This document shows positions 56,967 to 64,000 of a stretch of DNA of 64,000 bases, piece after piece. Under the pieces are notes generated by a model. It was given only the letters and a program-made list of their open reading frames with translations. It was not told where the DNA came from and ran no database searches. Source of the DNA: Brevundimonas subvibrioides. Lineage in GTDB: Bacteria > Pseudomonadota > Alphaproteobacteria > Caulobacterales > Caulobacteraceae. Position numbers and translations under genes: made by a program. The stretch covers positions 1-64,000 of the forward strand of contig NCEB01000012.1 in NCBI GenBank assembly GCA_002280475.1, in the 5' to 3' direction. The stretch's first letter is position 1; each line of letters begins with the position of its first letter.

Positions 56967-58238
56967 ATGTTCAGCCCACTGAACCTGCAGAGCCTTGCCG
57001 GGCTCATCGTCATCGTCGTCGCCTGCTGGCTGTTGTCGGAGAACCGCCGGCAGTTCCCCTGGCGATTGGCCCTGGGCGCCGTCGCCGCTCAGGCGGTGCT
57101 GGTGCTGGCCCTGTTCACTCTGCCGGGATCGCAGAACGTGCTCGCGGCCGTCACAGGGGCCGTGGACGGCCTGACGGCGGCGACGGCGCGGGGCACCCAG
57201 TTCGTGTTCGGCTATCTGGCGGGCGGCGACCAGCCCTACGCGGTGACCAACGCCTCGGGCCTGTTCACCTTCGCCTTCAACGTCCTGCCGTTGATCCTGG
57301 TCATCTCGGCGCTGTCGGCCCTGTTGTGGCACTGGCGCATCCTGAAGTGGATCACCCTGGGCTTCGGCTTCGTCTTCCAGCGCACCATGGGGCTGGGCGG
57401 GGCCTCCGCGCTCGCCGTCGCGGCCAACATCTTCCTCGGCATGATCGAGAGCCCACTGGTCATCCGGGCCTATCTGGACAAGCTGACCCGATCCGAGATC
57501 TTTCTGATGATGGTGGTGGGCCTGGGCACCGTGGCCGGGTCCACCATGGTGGCCTATGCCTCGATCCTGGGCCCCGTGCTGCCGAACGCGGCGGGCCATG
57601 TGCTGGTGGCGTCGATCGTCTCGGCCCCGGCGGGCATCCTGCTGGCCCGCATCATCATTCCGGAAAAGCCGGGGGAGGGCGGGGCGGTCGCCGACTACGG
57701 CTCTGCGCTGAAATACGACAGCGCCATAGACGCCATCGTCAAAGGCACCGCCGATGGCCTGATGGTGGTGCTGAACATCTCGGCCGTGCTGATCGTGTTC
57801 GTCGCCCTGGTCGCCCTGGTGAACATCATGATCGGCGGCGTCTGGCTGTTTGACGCGCCGGTGACGGTCGAGCGTCTGCTGGGATGGCTGTTCATGCCCC
57901 TGGCCTGGCTGATCGGGGTCGACTGGTCCGAGGCCGGCAAGGCGGGCTGGCTGCTGGGCGTGAAGCTGACCCTGACCGAGTTCGTGGCCTTCATCGAACT
58001 GGGCCGGGTGCCGCTGGAGGACATGAGCGAGCGGACGCGGATGCTCTTGACCTATGCCCTGTGCGGCTTCGCCAACATCGGCTCGGTGGGCATCACCGTG
58101 ACCGGCCTGTCGGTGCTGATCCCCGAGCGGCGCGAGGAGGTCCTGGGCATGGTCTGGAAGGCCCTGTTTGCGGGCTTCCTGACGACCCTGATGACGGCGG
58201 CGGTTGTCGGCGCGATGCCCGCCTCCATATTCGCCTGA
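56967..58238 (+). CDS. Concentrative nucleoside transporter (NupC/CNT family)
   Basis: 423 aa polytopic membrane protein. CNT hallmarks: LASFAFN-type region GLFTFAFNVLPLILVISALS, NIFLGMIESPLVIRAYL, TRSEIFLMMVVGLGTVAGS, and the C-terminal YALCGFANIGSVGITVTGLS. It would import nucleosides with a cation gradient. The gst gene follows 17 bp downstream. Confidence 0.92.
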   Translation: MFSPLNLQSLAGLIVIVVACWLLSENRRQFPWRLALGAVAAQAVLVLALFTLPGSQNVLAAVTGAVDGLTAATARGTQFVFGYLAGGDQPYAVTNASGLFTFAFNVLPLILVISALSALLWHWRILKWITLGFGFVFQRTMGLGGASALAVAANIFLGMIESPLVIRAYLDKLTRSEIFLMMVVGLGTVAGSTMVAYASILGPVLPNAAGHVLVASIVSAPAGILLARIIIPEKPGEGGAVADYGSALKYDSAIDAIVKGTADGLMVVLNISAVLIVFVALVALVNIMIGGVWLFDAPVTVERLLGWLFMPLAWLIGVDWSEAGKAGWLLGVKLTLTEFVAFIELGRVPLEDMSERTRMLLTYALCGFANIGSVGITVTGLSVLIPERREEVLGMVWKALFAGFLTTLMTAAVVGAMPASIFA

Positions 58239-58255
58239 ACCGGAGACCGACCGCC

Positions 58256-58876
58256 ATGAAGCTCTACGACAGCCACCGCGCTCCCAATCCCCGGCGCGTC
58301 CGCTGGGTCATGGCCGAGAAAGGCATCGAGGACGTCGAGATCGTCCAGGTCGACATCATGGCGGGCGACCATAAGACACTCGACTATCGTGCCCGCGTCG
58401 GCGTGCCCCACGTCCCGGCGCTGGAGCTGGACGACGGCACCGTCATCTCCGAATCCGTCGCCATCGGCCGCTACATCGAGGCGCTATACCCCGAGCCAAA
58501 CCTGTTCGGCCACGATCCCCGCGAACAGGCCATCGTCGAGATGTGGACCCGCCGCTGCGAGTTCTATCTGGCCAACCCCATCATGCTGAACGTGCGCCTG
58601 ACCCACCCGGCCCTGGCCGCGCTGGAGGCGCACCAGCAGCCCCAGGTGGCCGACTACAACCGCACCGCCGCCGAGCGGTTCATGCGGACGCTGGACCGGC
58701 ATCTGGCGGACCACGCGTACATCGCCCTGGACCGCTTCACCATCGCCGACATCGTGGGCGCGGTCGGGCTGGATTTCGCGCGGCTGGTCAAGTACCGGCC
58801 GCCGGAGGAACTGACCCACCTGCATCGCTGGCTGGACGCCTGCCGCGCCCGGCCTGCGGCCAAGGCGGGGATCTAG
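58256..58876 (+). CDS. Glutathione S-transferase family protein
   Basis: 206 aa. Thioredoxin-like N-terminal domain (LYDSHRAPNPRRVRWVMAEKG) with the glutathione-binding GVPHVPALEL and ISESVAIGRYIE, then an all-helical C-terminal domain (TIADIVGAVGLDFARLVKY). Substrate unknown. Start at ATG 58256; the frame is open upstream only as a shadow of nupC. Possibly co-transcribed with nupC. Confidence 0.9.
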   Translation: MKLYDSHRAPNPRRVRWVMAEKGIEDVEIVQVDIMAGDHKTLDYRARVGVPHVPALELDDGTVISESVAIGRYIEALYPEPNLFGHDPREQAIVEMWTRRCEFYLANPIMLNVRLTHPALAALEAHQQPQVADYNRTAAERFMRTLDRHLADHAYIALDRFTIADIVGAVGLDFARLVKYRPPEELTHLHRWLDACRARPAAKAGI

Positions 58877-58877
58877 G

Positions 58878-58912
58878 TTGAAACTGCAGGTTAGCTAAGT
58901 TAGCTTACCTGC
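58878..58912 (+). promoter_or_regulatory. Promoter with 27-bp palindrome abutting the Phd-type antitoxin ATG
   Basis: TTGAAA (58878-58883), 17-bp spacer and TAGCTT (58901-58906) form a plausible promoter. The near-perfect 27-bp palindrome 58886-58912 (arms GCAGGT.AGCTAA and TTAGCT.ACCTGC) covers spacer and -10 and ends at the base before the ATG. Transcription would start about at the ATG, so the mRNA is probably leaderless and self-repressed. Confidence 0.75.
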
Positions 58913-59218
58913 ATGGCCGTCACTGCGAACATCCACGAGGCCAAGACCACGCTGTCCAAGCTGATCCAGCGTGCGCTGGACGGCGAGGAGGTCATCATCG
59001 CCAAGGCTGGCAAACCTTTGGTGACGCTGAAGCCTTTGCGTCAGGCCAGTTCGGTTCAGGATCGGATGGCGATCTTCGGCAAATACGAAGGGCAAATGAT
59101 CCTCTCAGACGACTGGGAGGAGTCGGCCTTCGATGCAGAGATGCATCGCAAATGGTTCGGCGACGAACCCGCAGAGGCGAAAGTCGCCGAACCGCCCTCG
59201 CGCTTCGACACTGAATGA
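58913..59218 (+). CDS. Phd/YefM-family antitoxin
   Basis: 101 aa. Starts with MAVTANIHEAKTTLSKLIQR and EEVIIAKAGKPLVTLKPL, the Phd/YefM DNA-binding half; the C-terminal half (DDWEESAFDAEMHRKWFGDE) should neutralise the partner. Its TGA overlaps the PIN-toxin ATG by four bases. Strong palindrome directly upstream. Confidence 0.92.
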   Translation: MAVTANIHEAKTTLSKLIQRALDGEEVIIAKAGKPLVTLKPLRQASSVQDRMAIFGKYEGQMILSDDWEESAFDAEMHRKWFGDEPAEAKVAEPPSRFDTE

Positions 59219-59583
59219 CGCTTCTGCTGGACGCCAACGTCGCTGTTTGGTGGCTGAGCAATCGTCGCCGCCTCAGGCCGCAGGTGGTCGATACGATCGC
59301 GCGGAGCGCTTGCCTGTTCAGCACGGCTTCCTTGTTGGAGCTGACCGCCAAGGCCTCCACGGGACGGCTGATCTTCACCGGCAGCATGAAGGCGGACCTG
59401 GCCCGGCTCTGCGTTTGGCTGCCGGTCACTGCGCCGCATGCCCTCCACGTTCAGACCCTGCCCCGCATCAACAACGACCCTTTTGATCGGGTCATCGTCG
59501 CCCAGGCCATGATCGAAGGCCTGACGCTCGTCACCGGTGACCATCTGCTGGCCGATTATGGCGTCCCCGTCCTGCTGACCTGA
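59215..59583 (+). CDS. PIN-domain toxin paired with Phd-type antitoxin
   Basis: 122 aa. LLLDANVAVWWLSN carries the first active-site Asp (D6); ASLLELTAKASTG the Glu; NNDPFDRVIVAQAM and TLVTGDHLLADYG the remaining acids. Typical of VapC-like toxins that go with Phd-type partners. Converges with the thioesterase gene (stop-to-stop within 1 bp). Confidence 0.92.
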   Translation: MTLLLDANVAVWWLSNRRRLRPQVVDTIARSACLFSTASLLELTAKASTGRLIFTGSMKADLARLCVWLPVTAPHALHVQTLPRINNDPFDRVIVAQAMIEGLTLVTGDHLLADYGVPVLLT

Positions 59584-60015
59584 TCAGCGCGGCGTGAACT
59601 TCCGGATGATGCCCGAATAGGTCATCAGCGTCCGCTCGCCCGTCGTGATCTGTCCGCGCACGAAGATCAGCGAGCCGCCCGCGCGCACCACCTCGCCCGT
59701 CGCCTCGATCAGTTCGCCGACGTAGGCGCCGTCGATCAGGGTGGAATCGAGCTGCACCGTCACGCCGTTCTTGCCCTCCATCTCCTGATAGGCGGTCTGG
59801 AACAGGGCGATGTCGGCGAAGGTCATCAGGCAGCCGCCATGCATCCGGTCGCCGGCGTTCATGTGCTTGGGCTCGGCGCGGAAGGCACAGCGCATGCGGC
59901 CGTCGGGGTCGGGCTTGAAATAGAAGGGCCCCACCACCTGGTCGAAGGTGCCGTGCAGGTCATAGGTCTGCCATCCGGCGAACTCGCCCTCCGCTACCGT
60001 GATCTTGGCCACCAT
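59584..60015 (-). CDS. PaaI-family hotdog thioesterase
   Basis: 143 aa single hotdog domain. The family active-site segment reads HMNAGDRMHGGCLMTFADIA (Gly-Gly turn with following Asp), and VQLDSTLIDGAYVGELIEAT and IFVRGQITTGERTLMTYSG are typical. It would hydrolyse an acyl- or aryl-CoA thioester; substrate unknown. Divergent from the DUF3253 gene by 47 bp. Confidence 0.88.
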   Translation of the reverse strand: MVAKITVAEGEFAGWQTYDLHGTFDQVVGPFYFKPDPDGRMRCAFRAEPKHMNAGDRMHGGCLMTFADIALFQTAYQEMEGKNGVTVQLDSTLIDGAYVGELIEATGEVVRAGGSLIFVRGQITTGERTLMTYSGIIRKFTPR

Positions 60016-60062
60016 GTTGAACCCGCCTTACTTTCACTCTCGCAGTGCAGCATATAGGCGCG

Positions 60063-60377
60063 ATGAGCGACCCAATCGAAGCGGCAATTTTCGAGACCCT
60101 GGCCAAGGCCGATCCGAAGGGCGTCGGCGGCAAGTCCGTCGAACCGGCGGACGTGGCCAAGCACATCCAGACCGAGCAGTGGCAGCGGGTTCTTCCCAAG
60201 GTGCGGGCCACGGCGCTGCATCTGATGCGGCAGGGGCGGCTGACCATCACCAAGAAGGGCAAGGTCGTCGATCCGTCCAGCTTCCGCGGCGTCACTCGCC
60301 TGCGCCTGCCGACCGAGGCCGAGACGGCGGCGGCTCTGGCCGCCTTGCCGCCCGCGCTGGCCGAGGATGATGATTGA
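60063..60377 (+). CDS. DUF3253 family protein
   Basis: 104 aa. The whole protein is a small winged-helix-like domain: SVEPADVAKHIQ, then RVLPKVRATALHLMRQGRLT and DPSSFRGVTRLRLP match DUF3253. Function unknown; DNA binding is possible. Start at ATG 60063; an in-frame start at 60045 is less likely. A palindromic element starts 4 bp after the stop. Confidence 0.85.
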   Translation: MSDPIEAAIFETLAKADPKGVGGKSVEPADVAKHIQTEQWQRVLPKVRATALHLMRQGRLTITKKGKVVDPSSFRGVTRLRLPTEAETAAALAALPPALAEDDD

Positions 60378-60380
60378 TCT

Positions 60381-60517
60381 CTTCCGCTCATCCCCGCGAA
60401 AGCGGGGACCCACACCTTAAGTGAGGCAAGATCCTTTGGGATCATCATCCCGGACCCAGACAGAGGCCAGGACGCCCAAAGCACTGGGTCCCCGCTTTCG
60501 CGGGGATGAGCGGGAAG
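60381..60517. repeat. Second copy of the murD-type palindromic element, at the 5' end of the DNA glycosylase gene
   Basis: Left arm CTTCCGCTCATCCCCGCGAA, AGCGGGGACCCA; right arm CACTGGGTCCCCGCTTTCGC, GGGGATGAGCGGGAAG. 137 bp against ~139 bp for the murD copy; the arms agree almost base for base and the interior differs. It fills the gap between DUF3253 and the glycosylase and supplies the only upstream sequence for the latter. Confidence 0.9.
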
Positions 60518-60519
60518 GG

Positions 60520-61098
60520 TTGGATCAGGTCCTGGCCGACATCCGCGCCTGTCGAGCGTGTCTGGGCGAGCTGCCGCATGAGCCCCGGCCCGTGGTCCGG
60601 GTCTTTCCCGAGACGCGGCTGCTGATCTGCGGCCAGGCGCCCGGCCGCCGCGTGCACGAGAGCGGCATGCCGTTCACCGACCCGTCCGGCGACCGCCTGC
60701 GCGACTGGATGGGGATCGACAGCCAGACCTTCTATGGCGATCCCCGCATCGGCGTGGCGGCCCAGGCCTTCTGCTATCCCGGCACGGCACCCCGGGGCGG
60801 GGACTATCCTCCGCCCCGTCGCTGCGCGACACTTTGGCGGCCTCGGTTGATGGCGGCCTTGCCGGACATGGAACTGACCCTGCTGGTCGGCGGCTACAGC
60901 CAGGCCTGGGCTCTGGCCGACCGCGCGAAGGCGACCATGACCGAAACGGTGCGGGCGTGGCGCGCTTATGCCCCCGACATCCTGCCGATGCCCCACCCCT
61001 CCTGGCGAAACACCGCCTGGCTGAAGCGGAATCCCTGGTTCGAGGCCGAGGTCGTGCCCTGGCTGCGCGGCCGGGTCAGGGAGATCCTGGCCCCATGA
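60520..61098 (+). CDS. Uracil-DNA glycosylase family protein (start uncertain, next to repeat)
   Basis: 192 aa from TTG 60520. ADIRACRACLGELPHEPRPV, the active-site LLICGQAPGRRVHESGMPF with TDPSGDRLRDWMGID, and the C-terminal PMPHPSWRNTAWLKRNP place it in the COG1573-type glycosylase family. No ATG is in frame after the repeat. The alternatives are this TTG, with GGGAAGGG directly against it, or GTG 60421 inside the repeat, which would add 33 repeat-encoded residues. The native start may have been replaced by the insertion. Its stop overlaps the hydrolase ATG. Confidence 0.82.
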   Translation: MDQVLADIRACRACLGELPHEPRPVVRVFPETRLLICGQAPGRRVHESGMPFTDPSGDRLRDWMGIDSQTFYGDPRIGVAAQAFCYPGTAPRGGDYPPPRRCATLWRPRLMAALPDMELTLLVGGYSQAWALADRAKATMTETVRAWRAYAPDILPMPHPSWRNTAWLKRNPWFEAEVVPWLRGRVREILAP

Positions 61099-62090
61099 TC
61101 CGCGCGCTCGTCCTCGCCGCCCTGATCCTCGCACTGCCGGCCTGCGCTGCGCCCTTCGTGCAGTCGCCGCTGACGCCGCCGCCGGGGTTCGCCGGACCCG
61201 AGATTCAGGAGCGGGCCTTCGTCGTGCAGGACGGGGCGCGGCTGCCCTATCGGCTCTGGGCCCCGGCGGAGGAGCCATGGGCCGTCGTCGTCGCCCTGCA
61301 CGGCATGAACGACCACTCGGCCGCCTTCCGCCTGGCCGGGCCGTGGTGGGCCGAGCGGGGCATCGCGACCTATGCCTATGACCAGCGCGGCTTCGGGGCC
61401 TCGCCCGGGCGCGGCCTGTGGCCCGGCGAGGCCCTGATGGTCGAGGACCTGCGCACCATCGTCGCCCTGGTCCGCGCCCGTCACCCGAACGCCCACATCG
61501 CCGTGGTGGGCGAAAGCATGGGCGGGGCGGTTGCCATCTCGGCGCTGGCCTCCGATCGCCCACCCGATGCCGATCAGGCCATCCTTCTGGCCCCGGCGGT
61601 CTGGGGGTGGTCGAGCCAGAGCCCGTTCAACCGCGCCAGCCTGTGGATCACCGCGCGTCTGCTGGGCGACCGCGCGGTCGAGCCGCCGGACTGGGCGGTG
61701 CGCGACATCCGGGCCACGGACAATCTGATGGAGCTGATCGCCAACGGAAACGACCCGCGTTTCATCCGCTCCACCCGTTTCGACGCCCTGCACGGCCTGG
61801 TTGATCTGATGGAAAGCGCGACGATCAAACTGGGGCAGGCGAGGGGGCCGGTCGCCCTGCTGTATGGCGCGAACGACCAGATCATCGAGAAGGGCCCGAT
61901 GCGGCGCGCCCTGATCCGCGCGGGTGATCCGACGAACCTTCGCACCGCCTGGTATGCGGACGGCTGGCACCTGTTGAACCGTGACCTCCAGGCCGAGGTG
62001 GTCTTCGCCGACATCGAGGCCCTGCTGCGAGACCCCGCTGCTCCTTTGCCGAGCGGCGCGCCCGAAATCCTGCCGCAGCTCCGTCGCTAG
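61095..62090 (+). CDS. Alpha/beta hydrolase lipoprotein (monoacylglycerol lipase-like)
   Basis: 331 aa. The signal ends in a lipobox (LPACAAP, Cys16), so the enzyme is probably lipid-anchored in the envelope. The serine-aminopeptidase/Hydrolase_4 fold shows VALHGMNDHSAAF, nucleophile elbow VGESMGGAVA (Ser), the acid in LLYGANDQI and His in ADGWHLLNRD. Substrate is unknown; lysophospholipid or monoacylglycerol is typical. Start at ATG 61095 overlaps the upstream stop. Confidence 0.88.
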   Translation: MIRALVLAALILALPACAAPFVQSPLTPPPGFAGPEIQERAFVVQDGARLPYRLWAPAEEPWAVVVALHGMNDHSAAFRLAGPWWAERGIATYAYDQRGFGASPGRGLWPGEALMVEDLRTIVALVRARHPNAHIAVVGESMGGAVAISALASDRPPDADQAILLAPAVWGWSSQSPFNRASLWITARLLGDRAVEPPDWAVRDIRATDNLMELIANGNDPRFIRSTRFDALHGLVDLMESATIKLGQARGPVALLYGANDQIIEKGPMRRALIRAGDPTNLRTAWYADGWHLLNRDLQAEVVFADIEALLRDPAAPLPSGAPEILPQLRR

Positions 62091-63379
62091 TCGTCGTCGG
62101 CGGGCAGCCGCTCCATCGCCCGCCAGCCGATATCGGTCCGGTTGAAGCCGCCCGGCCAGTCGATCATTCGGATCGCGCGATAGGCCCGCTCCCGCGCCTC
62201 TGCGATGTCGGACCCCTCGGCGCAAATGTTCAGCACCCGGCCGCCGCTGGCCACCAGGGTGCCGTCCTCCCGGCGCGCCGTGCCGGCGTGGAAGACCTGG
62301 ACATGAGGACCGAAGTCCTGGTCCGTGCCCCGGATAATCGAGCCTTCCAGGGGGCTGTCGGGATAGCCCTTGGCCGCCATGACGACGCAAATCACCGTTT
62401 CGGCCTTGAACTGGGGCTCTGGCAGGCGCGAGACGTCGCCGCGCGCGCAGGCCAGCAGATAGGGCACAATATCGACCGCCAGCCGCATCATCAGCACCTG
62501 GCATTCGGGGTCGCCGAAACGGGCGTTGAATTCCACCACCCTGGGGCCGTCTTCGGTCGACATCAGGCCGGCGTACAGCACACCCCGATAGGGCGCGCCT
62601 TCCAGGGCCATGGCTTTCAGCGTCGGCTGCACGATGCGCCGGTTGGCCGCCATGACCAGCTCCTCGTCGAACACCGGGGCGGGCGAATAGGCCCCCATGC
62701 CGCCGGTGTTCGGCCCCAGGTCGCCGTCGAAGGCGCGCTTGTGGTCCTGGGCCCCGCCGAACAGCAGGGCGCGCTTGCCGTCGCACAGGGCGAAGAGCGA
62801 GCCCTCTTCGCCCTCCATGAACTCCTCGATGACGACGCGGGCCCCCGCCTCGCCGAAGCGACCGCCCAGCATCCGCTCGATCTCGGCCTCGGCGTCGTGC
62901 CGATCCGGGCTGATGGCCACGCCCTTGCCGGCGGCCAGGCCGTCGGCCTTGATCACATAGGGCGGCTTGAAGACCTTGAGCGCCGCGCGGGCGTCCTTGA
63001 TCCGCTCATAGACGCCGTAGTGGGCGGTCGGGATCTCGTGCCGGGCCATGAAGGCCTTGGAAAAGGCCTTGGACGTCTCCAGCTGCGCCGCCTTCGCGGT
63101 CGGTCCGAAGCAGGGAATGCCGGCCGCGTTCAACCGGTCCGCCAGCCCGGCCTCCAGCGCCACCTCCGGCCCCACGACCACCAGCCCGACGCCCAGTTCG
63201 CGCGCCAGCCGAGCCAGCCCTTCGGCATCGGTCGTCTTGTAGCCCGGCAGGCACTCCGCGACCCTGGCGATCCCGGGATTGCCGGGCGCGCAGTACAGCC
63301 GCTCGACCAGCGGCGATTGCCGGATTTTCCAGGCCAGGGCGTGCTCGCGCCCTCCAGACCCGACGAGGAGGATGTCCAT
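62087..63379 (-). CDS. purD: Phosphoribosylamine-glycine ligase
   Basis: 430 aa ATP-grasp enzyme, second step of purine synthesis (GARS). N-terminus MDILLVGSGGREHALAWK, then YVIKADGLAAGKGV, FALCDGKRALLFGGAQDHKR, NTGGMGAYSPAP and VVEFNARFGDPECQ. Start at ATG 63377-63379 by family N-terminus; the frame is open further upstream over the 51-aa gene region. Converges with the hydrolase gene, overlapping by 4 bp. Confidence 0.95.
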   Translation of the reverse strand: MDILLVGSGGREHALAWKIRQSPLVERLYCAPGNPGIARVAECLPGYKTTDAEGLARLARELGVGLVVVGPEVALEAGLADRLNAAGIPCFGPTAKAAQLETSKAFSKAFMARHEIPTAHYGVYERIKDARAALKVFKPPYVIKADGLAAGKGVAISPDRHDAEAEIERMLGGRFGEAGARVVIEEFMEGEEGSLFALCDGKRALLFGGAQDHKRAFDGDLGPNTGGMGAYSPAPVFDEELVMAANRRIVQPTLKAMALEGAPYRGVLYAGLMSTEDGPRVVEFNARFGDPECQVLMMRLAVDIVPYLLACARGDVSRLPEPQFKAETVICVVMAAKGYPDSPLEGSIIRGTDQDFGPHVQVFHAGTARREDGTLVASGGRVLNICAEGSDIAEARERAYRAIRMIDWPGGFNRTDIGWRAMERLPADDD

Positions 63380-63429
63380 GCCCGGGCAATGGCCGGGCCG
63401 CCCCGGCGGGTCAAGGCCTGAGCGGACGC

Positions 63430-63585
63430 TCAGAGCACGGCGGAAAGGCCGTAGACCACGAGACCGAGCAGAAGCAGGCCGAACAGGATCAGCCACACGC
63501 CGACCGCCGGCGTCCCGCTCCGGCGCGCGAGGTCGCGTTCGCGCGGGTCTTCCTCGTCGCGGGGCGGGATCGGATTTTCGGTCAT
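63430..63585 (-). CDS. 51-residue single-span membrane peptide
   Basis: MTENPIPPRDEEDPRERDL is a charged cytoplasmic head; VWLILFGLLLLGLVVYGLSA is one strong membrane span ending LSAVL. Not recognised by name. ATG at 63583-63585, 50 bp upstream of the purD start and on the same strand, so possibly co-transcribed. Divergent from xseA. The compositional contrast of head and span argues for a real gene. Confidence 0.7.
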   Translation of the reverse strand: MTENPIPPRDEEDPRERDLARRSGTPAVGVWLILFGLLLLGLVVYGLSAVL

Positions 63586-63649
63586 GCGGCCAGAGCTAGA
63601 AGGCGATTACGGCGGTTTCGGCGCCGAGTGGGTCCGGGTATGAAGGCGA

Positions 63650-64000
63650 ATGACCGACGACTATGTCTTCGCAGGCGGTGCCGAGCCCGTCCCGGCTCCG
63701 CCGCGCGACAACAACCCGCCGCTGTCGATCTCCGAGCTGTCGTTCGCCCTGAAGCGGACGCTCGAGGACCGGTTCGGTCATGTCCGGCTGCGGGGCGAGA
63801 TTTCCAAGGTCAATCGCCACGCCTCGGGCCACGTCTATCTGACGCTCAAGGACGACAAGTCGGCGATCGATGGCGTGGTCTGGAAGGGGGCCGTGCGCGG
63901 CCTGGGCGTGCAGCCCGAGACGGGGCTGGAGGTCATCGTCACCGGCAAGATCACCTCCTATCCGGCGCGGTCGTCCTATCAGATCGTTATCGAATCGATG
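63650..64000 (+). CDS. xseA: Exodeoxyribonuclease VII large subunit, N-terminal part (cut by window end)
   Basis: 117 residues before the window ends. [40 protein letters not shown] and [16 protein letters not shown] form the N-terminal OB-fold (tRNA_anti) of XseA, which binds single-stranded DNA. The catalytic domain lies outside. Start at ATG 63650 gives a plausible short leader. Divergent from purD and the small membrane peptide. Confidence 0.94.
   Translation, partial: MTDDYVFAGGAEPVPAPPRDNNPPLSISELSFALKRTLEDRFGHVRLRGEISKVNRHASGHVYLTLKDDKSAIDGVVWKGAVRGLGVQPETGLEVIVTGKITSYPARSSYQIVIESM

Overview
The window is high-GC alphaproteobacterial chromosome, most likely from the family Caulobacteraceae and probably Brevundimonas (inference). 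The support is a CcrM-type GANTC methyltransferase of Caulobacter length, an FtsZ ending in [13 protein letters not shown] behind CtrA-like boxes and GANTC sites, and a MurE-to-LpxC division and cell-wall (dcw) cluster arranged much as in Caulobacter. I saw no rRNA, tRNA, CRISPR array, phage or insertion sequence.

Layout. 1-7.3 kb: 5' part of RNase R, then cbs and a cystathionine gamma-lyase gene (reverse transsulfuration) with a DUF4160/DUF2442 pair wedged between them, then a fasciclin protein, a TorF-like porin and a nitronate monooxygenase. 7.5-19.1 kb: first dcw block, mraZ-rsmH-ftsL-ftsI-murE-murF-mraY-murD-ftsW-murG, almost all with stop/start overlaps. 19.2-32.6 kb: a block not normally in dcw: mscS-type channel, smc, two DsbA-like genes, a DUF721 (DciA-type) gene, mutY, brnTA, a glycogen-debranching-like enzyme, a GT4 glycosyltransferase, ccrM and a second brnTA. 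32.7-46.2 kb: second dcw block, murC-[vapBC]-murB-ddl-ftsQ-ftsA-[small secreted protein, TonB receptor on the other strand]-ftsZ-lpxC. 46.2-64 kb: pgeF-midA-lgt, ubiK, ybjN-like, proC, an OmpR/EnvZ-like two-component pair, ilvE, vapBC, sulP, nupC, gst, a Phd/PIN pair, thioesterase, DUF3253, a uracil-DNA glycosylase family gene, a lipoprotein hydrolase, purD, a 51-aa membrane peptide and the start of xseA.

Three things stand out. First, mraY, which should be essential, carries an internal deletion of roughly 65-70 codons plus a frameshift: either a real lesion or an assembly error. Second, five toxin-antitoxin-type modules plus the DUF4160/DUF2442 pair sit in 64 kb. Several lie inside operons of housekeeping genes; the vapC stop overlaps the murB start. 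Several have palindromes lying on or next to the start codon, suggesting leaderless, self-repressed transcripts. Third, several families of 130-180 bp inverted-repeat elements sit precisely at gene junctions (mraY/murD, ftsW/murG, ftsZ/lpxC, response regulator/kinase). One family has inserted in frame inside murD, adding about 46 residues, and a second copy covers the 5' end of a DNA glycosylase gene.

How the genes work together: the core encodes lipid II synthesis (MurB-MurG, MraY, Ddl), septal synthesis (FtsI, FtsW, FtsL, FtsQ) and the cytokinetic ring (FtsA, FtsZ). MraZ has a clear four-repeat operator upstream of its own gene. CcrM, encoded in the window, would methylate GANTC sites seen in the ftsZ promoter region, and CtrA-like boxes are present there too, matching the known Caulobacter wiring of ftsZ to the cell cycle.
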